Positions 47,104-57,345 of a DNA stretch of 64,000 bases are shown in pieces (the first letter of the stretch is position 1; each line of letters opens with the position of its first letter). Source of the stretch: Clostridiaceae bacterium DTU079 (GTDB taxonomy: Bacteria > Bacillota > Clostridia > Acetivibrionales > Acetivibrionaceae); the NCBI GenBank assembly GCA_001512505.1, contig LFSC01000014.1, positions 1 to 64,000 of the forward strand, read 5' to 3'. Made by a program: the position numbers and the translations under genes. Below the pieces are notes generated by a model. That model made no database searches. It had not been told where the DNA came from and worked only from the letters and a program-made list of their open reading frames with translations.

Positions 47104-48252
47104 TTAATCAGAAACCGTTTCCCCAACTTTCTCTCTTGCCCACAAATCCATTTTTATTATATCGTCAAGATCCGGTGTATCCTCAACCGTATGGCTTGTC
47201 ATAACCCTCTCAATTATCTGCGGTATTTCCAAAAATCCAATTTTCTCTTCCAGGAACAATCTTACCGCCTCTTCATTTGCAGCATTCAACACCGCGGGCA
47301 TTGTTCCTCCGATCCTCAATGCCTCATATGCCAGCTTAAGGCATGGAAATGCTTCCGTGTCCGGAGCCTCAAAGGTAAGGGTATTGTTCTTAATTAAGTC
47401 AAGCTTTGAAAAACCGTTCATAAGCCTTTTGGGGTATGTAAGTGCCAGCTGTATCGGAAGTCTCATGTCAGGAGAGCCCAACTGGGCCATTATAGCTCCA
47501 TCCCTAAATTCCACCATTGAATGAACTATACTCTGGGGATGAATCAAAACCTCTATCCTGTCCAACGAAACATCAAAAAGCCAACGGGCCTCAATGACTT
47601 CCAAGCCTTTATTCATCATTGTCGCAGAATCAATGGTTATTTTGCTTCCCATACTCCAATTGGGATGCTTCAGTGCTTCCTTTACCGTTACATTTTTAAG
47701 CTCATCCCTCTTTCTTCCCCTAAAGGGTCCCCCCGAAGCAGTCAAAATAATTTTTGAAACATCCTCTTTATTATTGCCCATTAAGCATTGAAAAATAGCA
47801 GAATGCTCACTGTCCACCGGAAAAATCTCAACCTTCCTTTTTTGAGCCTCCGCCATAACAATTGAACCTGCGGTTACAAGGGTCTCCTTATTGGCAAGGG
47901 CAATATTTTTCCCGTTTTTTATTGCTTCCATCGTAGGTACAAGCCCGGCAATTCCAACAATAGCCGAAACCACAGTCTGTGCCCCCTCAACGGAAGCAAC
48001 TTTTTTTAGCCCCTCAACTCCGCCGGCCACTTCAATAGAAGTATCCTTAAGTCTTGACCTTAAAACTTCGGCCATGTTTTCGTCCATTACTGCCACAATA
48101 CGGGGTTTAAACTCCCACGCCTGTTTTTCCAGCAACTCAATATTCTTATTTGCCGCCAATCCCTCAACCTTTATATTAAGATTTTTAGCCACATCCAAGG
48201 TTTGGACACCGATGGAACCCGTAGATCCCAAAACCGATATTCTCTCCACCAT
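47104..48252 (-). CDS. dxr: 1-deoxy-D-xylulose-5-phosphate reductoisomerase Dxr
   Basis: Dxr makes MEP from DXP with NADPH, the first committed step of the MEP pathway. The 382 residues begin with the NADPH loop GSTGSIGVQTLDV and continue with LANKETLVTAG, the metal-binding DSEHSAIFQ, ASGGPFR and NWSMGSKITIDSATMMNKGLE. The ATG is preceded by AAGGAGATATATTAT. It lies between cdsA and rseP. Confidence 0.97.
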   Translation of the reverse strand: MVERISVLGSTGSIGVQTLDVAKNLNIKVEGLAANKNIELLEKQAWEFKPRIVAVMDENMAEVLRSRLKDTSIEVAGGVEGLKKVASVEGAQTVVSAIVGIAGLVPTMEAIKNGKNIALANKETLVTAGSIVMAEAQKRKVEIFPVDSEHSAIFQCLMGNNKEDVSKIILTASGGPFRGRKRDELKNVTVKEALKHPNWSMGSKITIDSATMMNKGLEVIEARWLFDVSLDRIEVLIHPQSIVHSMVEFRDGAIMAQLGSPDMRLPIQLALTYPKRLMNGFSKLDLIKNNTLTFEAPDTEAFPCLKLAYEALRIGGTMPAVLNAANEEAVRLFLEEKIGFLEIPQIIERVMTSHTVEDTPDLDDIIKMDLWAREKVGETVSD

Positions 48253-48331
48253 ATAATATATCTCCTTAAGCTATTCATTATGATATATACCAACATAATA
48301 AAAAAGAATCACCGGCAACGGATGCCAAGAA

Positions 48332-49174
48332 TTACATAATAAAATTGATATAATAATAAATTACGGGAGCAGTAAAAAGTATACTGTCAAACCGGTCAAG
48401 GGCTCCTCCGTGTCCGGGCATAATATTTCCATAGTCCTTAACCTTGACAAATCTCTTTATGGCAGACGCCGCCCAGTCTCCCAATTGGGATATTACACCG
48501 CATAAAATCCCCAACACTATGTAATGATAAAGTGAAATAACGGAAACATTTCCGCTTGAAATAAGATATACTCCGTACAATGTCGTTGCAACGGTACATC
48601 CGAGCATCCCGCCTATTGCCCCTTCTACGGTTTTTTTCGGGCTTATCTCCGGCATAAGCTTGTGCTTGCCGAAAAGCAATCCCGAAAAATACGCAAAGGT
48701 ATCCGTAGAAAAAGCTCCGATAAAAATAAGCCAAACAAGAAAAAAACCATTTTCCATATTCCTAATAAGGACAATAAATGAAAATAAAAAAGTTATATAA
48801 AAAACACCGAAGACTGTAACGGCAACATCCACGATGTTGTATTTCCTATGCAAAAAAACAATACAGGACAATGAAGCCACCAACATTATAAAAACAGCCA
48901 GTGACAAAAACTCTGACGATAACACATTTTTAATCCAGTTTAAAGAACCGAAGGAAAAGTGCTCTAAACTAAGCAACAGTATATAAAGACAAGAAAAATA
49001 ACCTACAGGCTTAACAGGTCTATATGAAGCATTTTCCAGTGCTTTAAAGTACTCATACATCGCAATTATTGAAACAAAAAAAACAGATATTCCGATAACA
49101 GTTTTACCTGAAAACACAACAGCAATAAGTAAAAAAATTGCCACAGCTGCACTTGCCACCCTGGTTTTTAGCAA
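48332..49174 (-). CDS. cdsA: Phosphatidate cytidylyltransferase CdsA
   Basis: CdsA makes CDP-diacylglycerol from phosphatidate and CTP, the branch point of phospholipid synthesis. The 280-residue protein has about eight membrane helices and the C-terminal CDP-alcohol signature SPKKTVEGAIGG...MPGHGGALDRFDS. It starts at TTG (49174) with GGAGGG 8-9 bp upstream, inside the end of uppS, so the pair is coupled. Confidence 0.95.
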   Translation of the reverse strand: MLKTRVASAAVAIFLLIAVVFSGKTVIGISVFFVSIIAMYEYFKALENASYRPVKPVGYFSCLYILLLSLEHFSFGSLNWIKNVLSSEFLSLAVFIMLVASLSCIVFLHRKYNIVDVAVTVFGVFYITFLFSFIVLIRNMENGFFLVWLIFIGAFSTDTFAYFSGLLFGKHKLMPEISPKKTVEGAIGGMLGCTVATTLYGVYLISSGNVSVISLYHYIVLGILCGVISQLGDWAASAIKRFVKVKDYGNIMPGHGGALDRFDSILFTAPVIYYYINFIM

Positions 49175-49176
49175 TT

Positions 49177-49929
49177 TTATATCCCTCCAAATCTTCTGTT
49201 TCTGTTCTGATAATCCAAAATGGCCTCAACAATATGCTCCTCCCTGAAATCAGGCCATAGCACATCAGTATACCAGAACTCGGTATAAGCCGACTGCCAT
49301 AACAAGAAATTGCTTAGCCTCTTCTCTCCTCCGGGGCGAATCAAAAGATCGGGATCCGGCACACCTGATGTATAAAGCTTATCAATCATCATTTTCTCAT
49401 TAATATCGTCGGTTTTTATTTTACCATGAGCTACTTCCCTTGCAATTTCCTTTACAGCATGCACAATCTCATCTCTGCTGCCATAGTTTAGGGCTATATT
49501 CAGCTCAAGACCGGTATTCTTGCCGGTAAGCTTTGTCACGCGATCAATCTCTTTTTTGATCTCGTCGCTGAAAACACTAACATCACCAATAGTTTTTATC
49601 CGTACATCTTTACCCCCTATATGAGTCTCTGCATTTTTCAAATATTCCAAAAGAAGAGCCATCAATGCATCGACCTCACTTTTGGGGCGCTTCCAGTTTT
49701 CCGTTGAAAAAGCGTAAACGGTTAGGTATTTAATACCGATTTCTCCACAAAAGGTTGTAATTCTCTTTAGGGTTTTAGCACCTTCCTTATGTCCTACCGA
49801 ACGGGGCAAAGACCTTTTTCTAGCCCACCTCCCGTTTCCGTCCATGATTATCGCAATGTGCTGCGGCAAATTGTTGTAATCTATCTCTTTCTTTTTGCTC
49901 TTTTTAAAAATGTTCTTAAAAAAACTCAT
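49177..49929 (-). CDS. uppS: Undecaprenyl diphosphate synthase (isoprenyl transferase) UppS
   Basis: UppS condenses isopentenyl units onto farnesyl diphosphate, making the C55 carrier used by MraY and MurG. The 250-residue cis-prenyltransferase contains the pyrophosphate-binding IIMDGNGRWA, LTVYAFSTENWKRP and RPGGEKRLSNFLLWQ. I start at the ATG at 49929, which follows GGAGG directly; the track start adds eight residues. The N-terminus before NLPQHIA is a short lysine-rich tail. Confidence 0.96.
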   Translation of the reverse strand: MSFFKNIFKKSKKKEIDYNNLPQHIAIIMDGNGRWARKRSLPRSVGHKEGAKTLKRITTFCGEIGIKYLTVYAFSTENWKRPKSEVDALMALLLEYLKNAETHIGGKDVRIKTIGDVSVFSDEIKKEIDRVTKLTGKNTGLELNIALNYGSRDEIVHAVKEIAREVAHGKIKTDDINEKMMIDKLYTSGVPDPDLLIRPGGEKRLSNFLLWQSAYTEFWYTDVLWPDFREEHIVEAILDYQNRNRRFGGI

Positions 49930-50044
49930 ATTAACCTCCAATACGGCTGACAACCTCGAACTGTGATTATTATTTTATTATATATATAAGCTTTATTAAA
50001 ATCAACAAATACATTCTTATTTAAGATGGGTGCATGTAATATAT

Positions 50045-50210
50045 GTCAATAAAAGTACTCCGGAAACTTGAGTTTCGCAAGTTTAGAGCCTGTAAATACT
50101 TCGCGGGGTCGAGCAAAACTCGCTCCGCTCTAACATGGCTCTCCCTTTCCGCATCGTATTAACAGGCTCTACAACTTTCTCCACAATGTTTCTTCCATAC
50201 TTTTATTCAC
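50045..50210 (+). repeat. Dispersed palindromic element, copy 5
   Basis: The outer arms GTCAATAAAAGTACTCC and the complement of GTGAATAAAAGTATGG share the unusual AATAAAAGTA, found in no other copy but in both arms of this one. The core is AGAGCCTGTAAATAC / GTATTAACAGGCTCT with GCGG/CCGC inside. It lies 31 bp past the terminator of the frr-linked small gene, upstream of uppS. Confidence 0.92.
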
Positions 50211-50240
50211 GAAAATAATATGCACCCTTTAATATTTTAC

Positions 50241-50264
50241 AACCCCTCATGGTCTAGAGGGGTT
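50241..50264 (-). terminator. Hairpin overlapping the end of the small ORF after frr
   Basis: AACCCCTC...GAGGGGTT forms a perfect 8-bp stem with an 8-base loop; the stop codon of the 66-aa gene lies within the hairpin. Only a weak AT tract follows on the minus strand. It would end the rpsB-frr part of the run and stands before repeat copy 5. Confidence 0.65.
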
Positions 50265-50454
50265 TGCATACAATAAGGATACAATTTTCTTCATCTTCGT
50301 TAACCACATTAACCACCCTGAAAGAGTCTTCAATCTCCATAGGGTCGGATTTGGGCTCGGATGTAAGCTTTATCGCTCTAATTTTCTTACCGATATTGCT
50401 TATCATGATTTTCGCATCTTTGAGTGTAAAACCTATTATTCCGTCAACCTCCAT
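50254..50454 (-). CDS. Small conserved-looking protein downstream of frr, function unknown
   Basis: This 66-residue frame starts at the ATG at 50454, with AGAGGT 6 bp upstream, directly after the frr stop region, so translation is coupled to frr. The protein is predicted cytoplasmic, with a beta-alpha start (EVDGIIGFTLKDAKIMI), a basic middle (GKKIRAIKLTSEP) and an acidic stretch before a hydrophobic end (NCILIVCKPL). No motif is recognised. The good start site, coupling and dedicated terminator support a real gene. A role in translation is only guilt by association. Confidence 0.7.
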   Translation of the reverse strand: MEVDGIIGFTLKDAKIMISNIGKKIRAIKLTSEPKSDPMEIEDSFRVVNVVNEDEENCILIVCKPL

Positions 50455-50456
50455 TA

Positions 50457-51014
50457 TCAAACCTCTAATATCTCTTTTTCTTTTAACTGAATCATTTTAT
50501 CGATTTCATCAATATATTTATCCGTAATGTTTTGAATTTCCTTTTCTGCGGATTTAAGGTCATCTTCCGTAATCTCACCGTTTTTCTTTAAAGCTTTCAT
50601 CTGCTCCAATCCATCTCTTCTTATTGACCTAACAGCAACCTTGGCATCTTCACCGTATTTCTTAACTACCTTTGTGAGTTCTTTTCTTCTTTCTTCGGTA
50701 GGAACCGGGAAAACCAAACGAATAATCTTTCCGTCATTGTTAGGATTTATACCAATATCAGATTTCTGAATTTCTTTTTCAATTTCCTTTAGGATGCTGG
50801 CATCCCAAGGCTGTATTGTTATTACTCTGGGTTCAGGAACCGATACACTGGCCAATTGATTGATCGGTGTGGGAGTTCCGTAATAGTCAACCGTAATTCT
50901 GTCCAGAATTGAAGGATTTGCCCTGCCTGCTCTTACGGTATTCAGCTCATTCTTCAAAACTCCCAAGGTCTTCTTCATTTTTTCTTCGATAACCTTATAC
51001 TCTTCCCTTGACAT
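50457..51014 (-). CDS. frr: Ribosome recycling factor Frr
   Basis: RRF, with EF-G, splits post-termination ribosomes. The length of 185 residues is standard. Signatures: [43 protein letters not shown], and the C-terminal [23 protein letters not shown] helices. GGAGGAGG lies upstream of the ATG. It follows pyrH by 19 bp. Confidence 0.97.
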   Translation of the reverse strand: MSREEYKVIEEKMKKTLGVLKNELNTVRAGRANPSILDRITVDYYGTPTPINQLASVSVPEPRVITIQPWDASILKEIEKEIQKSDIGINPNNDGKIIRLVFPVPTEERRKELTKVVKKYGEDAKVAVRSIRRDGLEQMKALKKNGEITEDDLKSAEKEIQNITDKYIDEIDKMIQLKEKEILEV

Positions 51015-51033
51015 ACTATATTCCTCCTCCGTA

Positions 51034-51846
<813 letters not shown>

Positions 51847-51891
51847 TCATAAACATATCTTATTCTATCTTTTTATTATTCGGGCATCCCA

Positions 51892-51926
51892 TTAAAAAGG
51901 AACATATAAAACAATTATATGTTCCT
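51892..51926 (-). terminator. Terminator after tsf
   Basis: A perfect 12-bp stem AGGAACATATAA/TTATATGTTCCT with a 5-base loop is followed on the minus strand by TTTTTAATGG. It lies 16 bp past the tsf stop codon. Confidence 0.88.
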
Positions 51927-51941
51927 TTCTCTATTTTGGTT

Positions 51942-52589
51942 TTAGCCACCAATTTGTTTCATAACCTCTTCTGCAAAATTATCTTCTTTCTTTTCTATAC
52001 CTTCGCCTCTTTCAAACCTTACGAACCTTCTAATATTGATATTTTCACCTATGGTAGCTATCTTCTCATTAAGAAGCTGTTGAATTGTTTTATCCGGATC
52101 CTTAACCCAAGGTTGCTCTAAAAGGCATATTTCTTTGAAGAATTTATCCAGTCTTCCTTCAACCATCTTTTCAACGATTTTTTCAGGCTTACCTTCATTC
52201 AATGCTTGAGCCTTCAAAATCTCTTTTTCTTTTTCAATCCTATCCGCCGGAACCTCTTCTCTTCTTATGTATTCAGGCTTGCTTGCAGCGATGTGCATCG
52301 CGATATCCCTAACAAAGGATTTAAACTCTTCATTTTTCGCAGCAAAATCAGTTTCTACATTAACTTCAACCAAAACACCAATTCTGCCGTCTCCATGAAT
52401 GTAAGCACTTACCAGACCCTCTGCAGCTATCCTTCCTGCTTTTTTTGCTGCAGCAGCGAGTCCCTTTTCTCTTAAAATTTCAACAGCCTTCTCCATATCG
52501 CCGTTTGCTTCTGCAAGGGCTTTCTTACAGTCCATCATGCCCGAACCGGTTCTTTCACGAAGCTGTTTTACCATTTCTGCAGTAATCAT
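51942..52589 (-). CDS. tsf: Elongation factor Ts
   Basis: EF-Ts exchanges GDP for GTP on EF-Tu. The 215-residue length is the short Gram-positive/thermophile-type form. The N-terminal UBA-like domain includes [19 protein letters not shown] and the core has the conserved [19 protein letters not shown] lies upstream of the ATG. It pairs with rpsB as usual. Confidence 0.97.
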   Translation of the reverse strand: MITAEMVKQLRERTGSGMMDCKKALAEANGDMEKAVEILREKGLAAAAKKAGRIAAEGLVSAYIHGDGRIGVLVEVNVETDFAAKNEEFKSFVRDIAMHIAASKPEYIRREEVPADRIEKEKEILKAQALNEGKPEKIVEKMVEGRLDKFFKEICLLEQPWVKDPDKTIQQLLNEKIATIGENINIRRFVRFERGEGIEKKEDNFAEEVMKQIGG

Positions 52590-52740
52590 CCGAACTCCTC
52601 CAAACCTTATTAAATTTATACATAATTAATTATAAACTATTATTCACAATTATACTTTTTTTAAACCTTTCAGGTATCGATTGTCATCAATGCCCGGTAA
52701 GTCAAACCGTTTCCACTTTCGAACCGCTTAAGCAAAATCC

Positions 52741-52766
52741 GACTTCAGCCTAAAAAGACTGAAGTC
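52741..52766 (-). other. Intergenic hairpin between rpsB and tsf
   Basis: GACTTCAG and CTGAAGTC form an 8-bp perfect stem starting 12 bp past the rpsB stop, with a 10-base loop; only GGATTTTG follows. It looks like a partial terminator or attenuator setting the rpsB:tsf ratio, or an RNA-stability element. Confidence 0.6.
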
Positions 52767-52777
52767 AGAATCGTTAT

Positions 52778-53539
52778 CTATTCAGCTGCTACTTCTGCAA
52801 CCTCTTCCACAACTTCTTCTACCTGATTATCGGAATCGGAATCAGGAGTATATTGTTCTCCCTGTCTTCCTTCTATAATAGCATCTGCAATTTTTGCCGA
52901 AATCAATTTTACAGCTCTGATTGCATCATCATTTCCCGGAATTACATAATCAACTTCATCAGGATCACAATTGGTATCAACAATTGCAACTACAGGAATA
53001 CCAAGTCTTCTAGCTTCCAGTATTGCAATTCTCTCTTTTCTCGGGTCAACCACAAACAATGCGCCGGGTAGATCATTCATGTTCTTGATTCCGCCAAGAT
53101 ATTTTTCCAGCTTTTCCATCTCACCTTTAAGCTTAATAACCTCTTTTTTAGGAAGAACATCAAAAACACCTTCTTCTTCCATCTTGGTAAGCTCTCTTAA
53201 ACGGTTTATTCTTCCCTTAATTGTTTTGAAATTGGTAAGCATTCCGCCGAGCCATCTGGCGTTTACATAGAATTGACCTGCTCTTTCGGCTTCTTCTTTG
53301 ATAGAATCCTGTGCCTGTTTCTTGGTTCCTACGAAAAGAATTCCTTGACCGTTCATAGCAATTTCACGGACAAAATAATAGGCCTCTTCAATTTTTTTCA
53401 CAGTCTTTTGAAGGTCGATAATATAGATACCGTTCCTCTCTGTGAAAATATATTCGGCCATTTTGGGGTTCCACCTTCTGGTCTGGTGACCGAAATGAAC
53501 ACCTGCTTCCAGTAATTGTTTCATTGAAATAACTGACAT
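52778..53539 (-). CDS. rpsB: 30S ribosomal protein S2
   Basis: S2 binds the head-body junction of the small subunit late in assembly. The 253 residues begin with the family motif [19 protein letters not shown] and include [15 protein letters not shown] and [12 protein letters not shown]. The C-terminal acidic, valine-rich tail ([15 protein letters not shown]) is a common extension. The ATG is preceded by GGAGGTG. It is first of the rpsB-tsf-pyrH-frr run, with a consensus promoter and a structured leader upstream. Confidence 0.98.
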   Translation of the reverse strand: MSVISMKQLLEAGVHFGHQTRRWNPKMAEYIFTERNGIYIIDLQKTVKKIEEAYYFVREIAMNGQGILFVGTKKQAQDSIKEEAERAGQFYVNARWLGGMLTNFKTIKGRINRLRELTKMEEEGVFDVLPKKEVIKLKGEMEKLEKYLGGIKNMNDLPGALFVVDPRKERIAILEARRLGIPVVAIVDTNCDPDEVDYVIPGNDDAIRAVKLISAKIADAIIEGRQGEQYTPDSDSDNQVEEVVEEVAEVAAE

Positions 53540-53540
53540 T

Positions 53541-53645
53541 TTAATACACCTCCATTAGTTTTATACCTCCGCAACCCTCATTTTTATAGAAGACCCAAAG
53601 GCACTATCCTATAAATCAGGCTTGCGTGCGTATTTTCCGTTTAGT
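53541..53645 (-). promoter_or_regulatory. rpsB 5' leader with stem-loop and a 4-codon upstream ORF
   Basis: The leader of about 100 nt can fold with CGCAAGCCT (53618-53626) paired to AGGGTTGCG (53570-53578) and an inner TATAG/CTATA stem. Just 3' of it is GGAGGT, then ATG GAG GTG TAT TAA (53555-53541), whose stop lies one base before the rpsB ATG. The rpsB ribosome site GGAGGTG lies within this mini-ORF. Control of S2 synthesis by RNA structure or coupled translation is plausible but unproven. Confidence 0.5.
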
Positions 53646-53674
53646 AGTATAACACATACTTGTTTTTTTATCAA
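53646..53674 (-). promoter_or_regulatory. Sigma-A promoter of rpsB
   Basis: On the minus strand TTGATA (53669-53674), 17 bp and TATACT (53646-53651) form a near-consensus promoter about 105 bp before the rpsB start codon. Confidence 0.85.
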
Positions 53675-53728
53675 TAAATTTTTTTAAAACCTAAAAAGTA
53701 CTTTGTTTTATATGTACTTGCTTTCCGT

Positions 53729-53806
53729 ATGTATTTTGCTCGACCCCGAGGAGCATTTACAGGCTCTGGACTTAAGAAACTTTCGTTTCTGTAATATTTT
53801 CTTCAC
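53729..53806 (-). repeat. Dispersed palindromic element, copy 6 (half copy)
   Basis: Read in reverse it carries the whole left half: GTGAAGAAAATATTAC, a palindrome-like GAAACGAAAGTTTC, AGAGCCTGTAAATGCTCC and GGTCGAGCAAAAT. It stops in the central loop; the second core arm and right end are missing. It lies in the divergent spacer between rpsB and typA, the only copy not directly behind a gene. Confidence 0.8.
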
Positions 53807-53894
53807 TTTTATACAATACTCCATGGAGTTAAGAATACTAGATTAAGTATTAACAATATTAGGCAAAGAATTAAGTAGTAATTAGTTTTAGTAT

Positions 53895-53976
53895 ATATTT
53901 AGGTAAATATTATATTAGGTTAAATTATATTAGGTAAATATTATATTAGGTTAAATTATATTAGGTTTAATTTATA
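53895..53976. repeat. Tandem array of five 15-17-bp units (TATATTAGGTTAAAT)
   Basis: Five consecutive units, alternating between TATATTAGGTTAAAT and TATATTAGGTAAATAT, lie about 150 bp upstream of the typA promoter. Looser TTAAGTA-type repeats extend to the left. No gene is seen in 53807-54127; the array and the half copy are its only content. Confidence 0.8.
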
Positions 53977-54127
53977 CGGCTTATATCTCGCTCTTGGCTT
54001 TTGAGTGCGTTTCGATTAAAGTATATATTCGGTTAAAGTATATTTGTTAAATATATCTTAAGTTGAATATATTTTAAAATGACTCATAAATCGATAATTT
54101 TATGCAAAATAATATTAAAAGCTTTTG

Positions 54128-54156
54128 TTGACAAGTGCCGGTCTCTACTTTAGAAT
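54128..54156 (+). promoter_or_regulatory. Sigma-A promoter of typA
   Basis: TTGACA (54128-54133), 17 bp and TAGAAT (54151-54156) lie with the predicted start about 37 bp upstream of the typA ATG. Confidence 0.88.
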
Positions 54157-54199
54157 GATTATGTATTTTTTGAAATTAATCTATATAGAAGGGATTTAC

Positions 54200-56035
54200 A
54201 TGGAAAATATCAGAGAAAACATAAGGAATATCGCTATAATAGCCCACGTTGATCACGGAAAAACAACACTGGTTGATGCAATGTTAAAACAAAGCGGTAT
54301 ATTCAGAGACAACGAACAAGTACATGAAAGGGTTATGGATTCGAATGAACTGGAAAGGGAAAGAGGTATTACGATCCTTTCCAAAAACACCGCAGTATAT
54401 TATAAAGATATTAAAATTAACATTGTGGACACACCCGGCCACGCTGACTTTGGCGGCGAGGTTGAGCGGGTTTTGAAAATGGTGGATAGTGTTTTACTGT
54501 TGGTTGACTCTTTTGAGGGTACTATGCCCCAGACAAGATTTGTTCTTAGAAAAGCTCTTCAGCTTCATTTAAGGCCCATAGTTGTCATAAATAAAATTGA
54601 CAGGCCTGAAGCAAGACCACTTGAAGTTATTGATGAGGTTTTAGAACTGTTCATTGAGCTGGAAGCAAGCGATGAACAGCTGGATTTCCCGATTGTTTTT
54701 ACCTCTTCAAGGGAAGGATATGCGATTACCGATTTGAAAGACGAACCGAAAAATCTTGTTCCCCTGTTTGAAACCATAATAAATAATGTACCCCCACCAA
54801 AAGGGTATATGGACAAACCTCTTCAGTTTCTGGTTTCAAACATTGACTACGACGAATATGTGGGAAGAATAGCTATCGGAAGAGTTGAAAGGGGAAAAAT
54901 AAAATCCGGTCAGCCTGCTGTTCTGTGCAAAAAGGACGGAAGCGTTGAGAATGTCAAAATAAGCAGGTTGTATACGTTCAATGGGCTTAAAAGAGTAGAA
55001 GTACCTGAGGCAATGCTGGGAGACATAATAGCCGTCTCGGGTATAGATAATATTACTATCGGTGAAACCGTTTGCGATGTTGCCGCTCCGGAGCCGCTTC
55101 CTTTTGTGGATATCGACGAGCCGACAATATCCATGACTTTTAGCGTAAATACCAGTCCCTTTGCCGGACGTGAAGGTACATACGTTACCTCAAGGCATTT
55201 ACGGGACAGGCTTTTTAAAGAGCTTGAGACAAATGTAAGCTTAAGAGTGGAAGAAACGGATTCTCCCGACACTTTTGTCGTTTCCGGAAGAGGCGAACTT
55301 CACCTTTCCATTTTAATTGAGACTATGAGGCGCCAAGGTTATGAGTTTCAGGTTTCCAAGCCGACGGTTATATTTAAGGAAGTTAACGGAGAAAAGCTTG
55401 AACCTATAGAATACCTTATAATCGATGTACCGGAAGAATTCATGGGTACTGTTATGGAAAAACTGGGAAGCCGCAAGGCTGAATTAGTAAACATGCATTC
55501 CGCACAGCAGGGATATATGAGACTGGAGTTTAAAATACCCACTAGAGGGCTTATAGGCTACAGATCGGAATTTTTGACTGACACAAAAGGAAATGGTATA
55601 ATGAATCATGTCTTTCATGGATTTGAGCCGGTAAAAGGCGAAATACCGAAACGTCAAAGGGGATCCATGATTGCATGGGAAGATGGAGAAGCCGTAACTT
55701 ATGGACTTTATAATGCACAGGAACGGGGTTCTCTTTTCATCTCACCGGGAACAAAAGTATACGAAGGTATGGTTGTTGGAGTAAACTCAAGACAGGAAGA
55801 CATAGTTGTTAATGTTTGCAAAAAGAAACATGTAACCAACATGAGAGCATCGGGTTCGGATGAAGCACTAAAGCTTACCCCTCCTATTGCTTTAAGCCTT
55901 GAGCAATCCTTAGAGTTTATTGCCGATGACGAGCTTATGGAAGTTACTCCGAAAAACATACGCTTAAGAAAAAAGATATTGGATACTGAGATGCGGGCTA
56001 AAGCAAGAAGTAGAAATAACAAAGATGCCGTATAA
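54200..56035 (+). CDS. typA: Translational GTPase TypA/BipA
   Basis: TypA/BipA is a ribosome-associated GTPase related to EF-G, needed for ribosome assembly and stress growth. From the ATG at 54200 it has 611 residues: [20 protein letters not shown] (G1), RGITILSKN (G2), [17 protein letters not shown] (G3), NKIDRP (G4), then the EF-G-like domains and BipA-specific C-terminus ([10 protein letters not shown]). AGAAGGG lies 7 bp upstream. The track adds 25 residues that fall before the predicted transcription start, so they are not real. Confidence 0.97.
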   Translation: MENIRENIRNIAIIAHVDHGKTTLVDAMLKQSGIFRDNEQVHERVMDSNELERERGITILSKNTAVYYKDIKINIVDTPGHADFGGEVERVLKMVDSVLLLVDSFEGTMPQTRFVLRKALQLHLRPIVVINKIDRPEARPLEVIDEVLELFIELEASDEQLDFPIVFTSSREGYAITDLKDEPKNLVPLFETIINNVPPPKGYMDKPLQFLVSNIDYDEYVGRIAIGRVERGKIKSGQPAVLCKKDGSVENVKISRLYTFNGLKRVEVPEAMLGDIIAVSGIDNITIGETVCDVAAPEPLPFVDIDEPTISMTFSVNTSPFAGREGTYVTSRHLRDRLFKELETNVSLRVEETDSPDTFVVSGRGELHLSILIETMRRQGYEFQVSKPTVIFKEVNGEKLEPIEYLIIDVPEEFMGTVMEKLGSRKAELVNMHSAQQGYMRLEFKIPTRGLIGYRSEFLTDTKGNGIMNHVFHGFEPVKGEIPKRQRGSMIAWEDGEAVTYGLYNAQERGSLFISPGTKVYEGMVVGVNSRQEDIVVNVCKKKHVTNMRASGSDEALKLTPPIALSLEQSLEFIADDELMEVTPKNIRLRKKILDTEMRAKARSRNNKDAV

Positions 56036-56178
56036 GAATAAGAAATGACATAGCAATTTAGAAGTGGCATAATAATTAAGTAAAAACTCCGCAGGATAGA
56101 ATGCATCTTTCGTATTTATATAAAACCATAATAATCGGCTGAGCAATATAGCCATAATAATAATGAGTGGTGAGGACA

Positions 56179-57297
56179 ATGGATAAAAAAACAGTTGCAA
56201 AAAATCCAAAACCGAAAAAGAAAAAAAACCGTCTGGTGTCTTTCTTGGCGTATTTTATGACTTTTTTAGTGGTGTTTACCATCAGCAGCTATCTTTCCTA
56301 CAAATATTTTATTAATGACAAGGAATTGGATGTTGCTGCAATAAAGGCAAGCATTAACGAAGAAACCGGAATACAGGTTGAAATACCTACAGGATCGGAT
56401 ACCGGTGATATTGCTGAAATACTAAAAAAAGCGGGAGTAATAGATCACCCCTTCCTGTTCAAGTTTATATCCAAATTCAACGGATATGACGGGCGTTACA
56501 AATCCGGAAAACATATTGTAGGCAAAAACCTGGAATATAAAGAAATTATGGAAATACTCTGCGACAATCCGGTTACCACTACAGTTACTATAATCGAAGG
56601 AAAAAACATCAAGCAAATTGCCCAAACCTTGAGCGAAAAGAAACTGATTGATCAAGAAGATTTCCTTGAAGCATGCAATAACGAAGAATTTGATTATAAA
56701 TTTTTAGAAGACATTCCGGATAATCCGGACAGAAAAAACAAGCTTGAAGGATATTTGTTCCCCGACACCTATTTCTTCGATCCGACCGGGGGGCCAAAGG
56801 CGATAATCCAAAAATTCCTTGACAATTTTAATTTAAAGTTTAAGGAAGACTTTTACAACAGGGCCAAAGAGCTGAATATGACAGTGGATGAAGTAATAAT
56901 TCTTGCTTCGATTATTGAAATGGAGACAGCAAACCCGGAGGAAAGAGCAATTGTTTCAAGTGTATTCCACAACAGGCTTAAGTCAAGCAACCCGGAGTTA
57001 AAAAAGCTTCAGTCCTGTGCTACAATACAATATGTTTTGTATGATACCCAAAACAAGATGAAGGAAACAATAAGCGATGAGGACACAAAGATAGAACACC
57101 CTTATAACACATATTTACACGAAGGGTTACCTCCCGGACCGATATGTTGCCCGGGTCTGGCTTCAATAGAAGCAGCATTGTACCCTGATGAAGAATCGGA
57201 ATATTATTACTTTGTTGCCAAGGGAGACGGGACTCATCATTTTTCAAAAACTCTTGAAGAACATTTGCAAGCTGTAAAAAAATATCAGTCAGAATAA
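56179..57297 (+). CDS. mltG: Endolytic murein transglycosylase MltG
   Basis: MltG cleaves nascent glycan strands at the outer membrane face and limits strand length. The 372-residue protein has a very lysine-rich cytoplasmic start (KNPKPKKKKNR), one membrane helix (about 18-38), a LysM-like/EGKN region and the YceG catalytic domain with EGYLFPDTYFF and the catalytic Glu in ILASIIEMET. The start is taken at the ATG (56179) preceded by GGTGAGG; the track's GTG four codons earlier has no site. It begins the mltG-trmR-trhP operon known from Bacillus (yrrL-yrrM-yrrN/O). Confidence 0.93.
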   Translation: MDKKTVAKNPKPKKKKNRLVSFLAYFMTFLVVFTISSYLSYKYFINDKELDVAAIKASINEETGIQVEIPTGSDTGDIAEILKKAGVIDHPFLFKFISKFNGYDGRYKSGKHIVGKNLEYKEIMEILCDNPVTTTVTIIEGKNIKQIAQTLSEKKLIDQEDFLEACNNEEFDYKFLEDIPDNPDRKNKLEGYLFPDTYFFDPTGGPKAIIQKFLDNFNLKFKEDFYNRAKELNMTVDEVIILASIIEMETANPEERAIVSSVFHNRLKSSNPELKKLQSCATIQYVLYDTQNKMKETISDEDTKIEHPYNTYLHEGLPPGPICCPGLASIEAALYPDEESEYYYFVAKGDGTHHFSKTLEEHLQAVKKYQSE

Positions 57298-57300
57298 AAA

Positions 57301-57331
57301 ATCTCGGGGGCGTCACGCCCTCCTTGTTTTT
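57301..57331 (+). terminator. Hairpin after mltG (short GC hairpin repeat, copy C)
   Basis: ATCTCGGGGGCGTCACGCCC starts a GGGGGCG/CGCCCTC-type stem, followed by CTTGTTTTTATGG. It shares its ATCTC+GGGG start with copies A and B. Here a T run makes it a possible partial terminator between mltG and trmR, which starts 15 bp later. Confidence 0.6.
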
Positions 57332-57345
57332 ATGGAAGGTATGCT

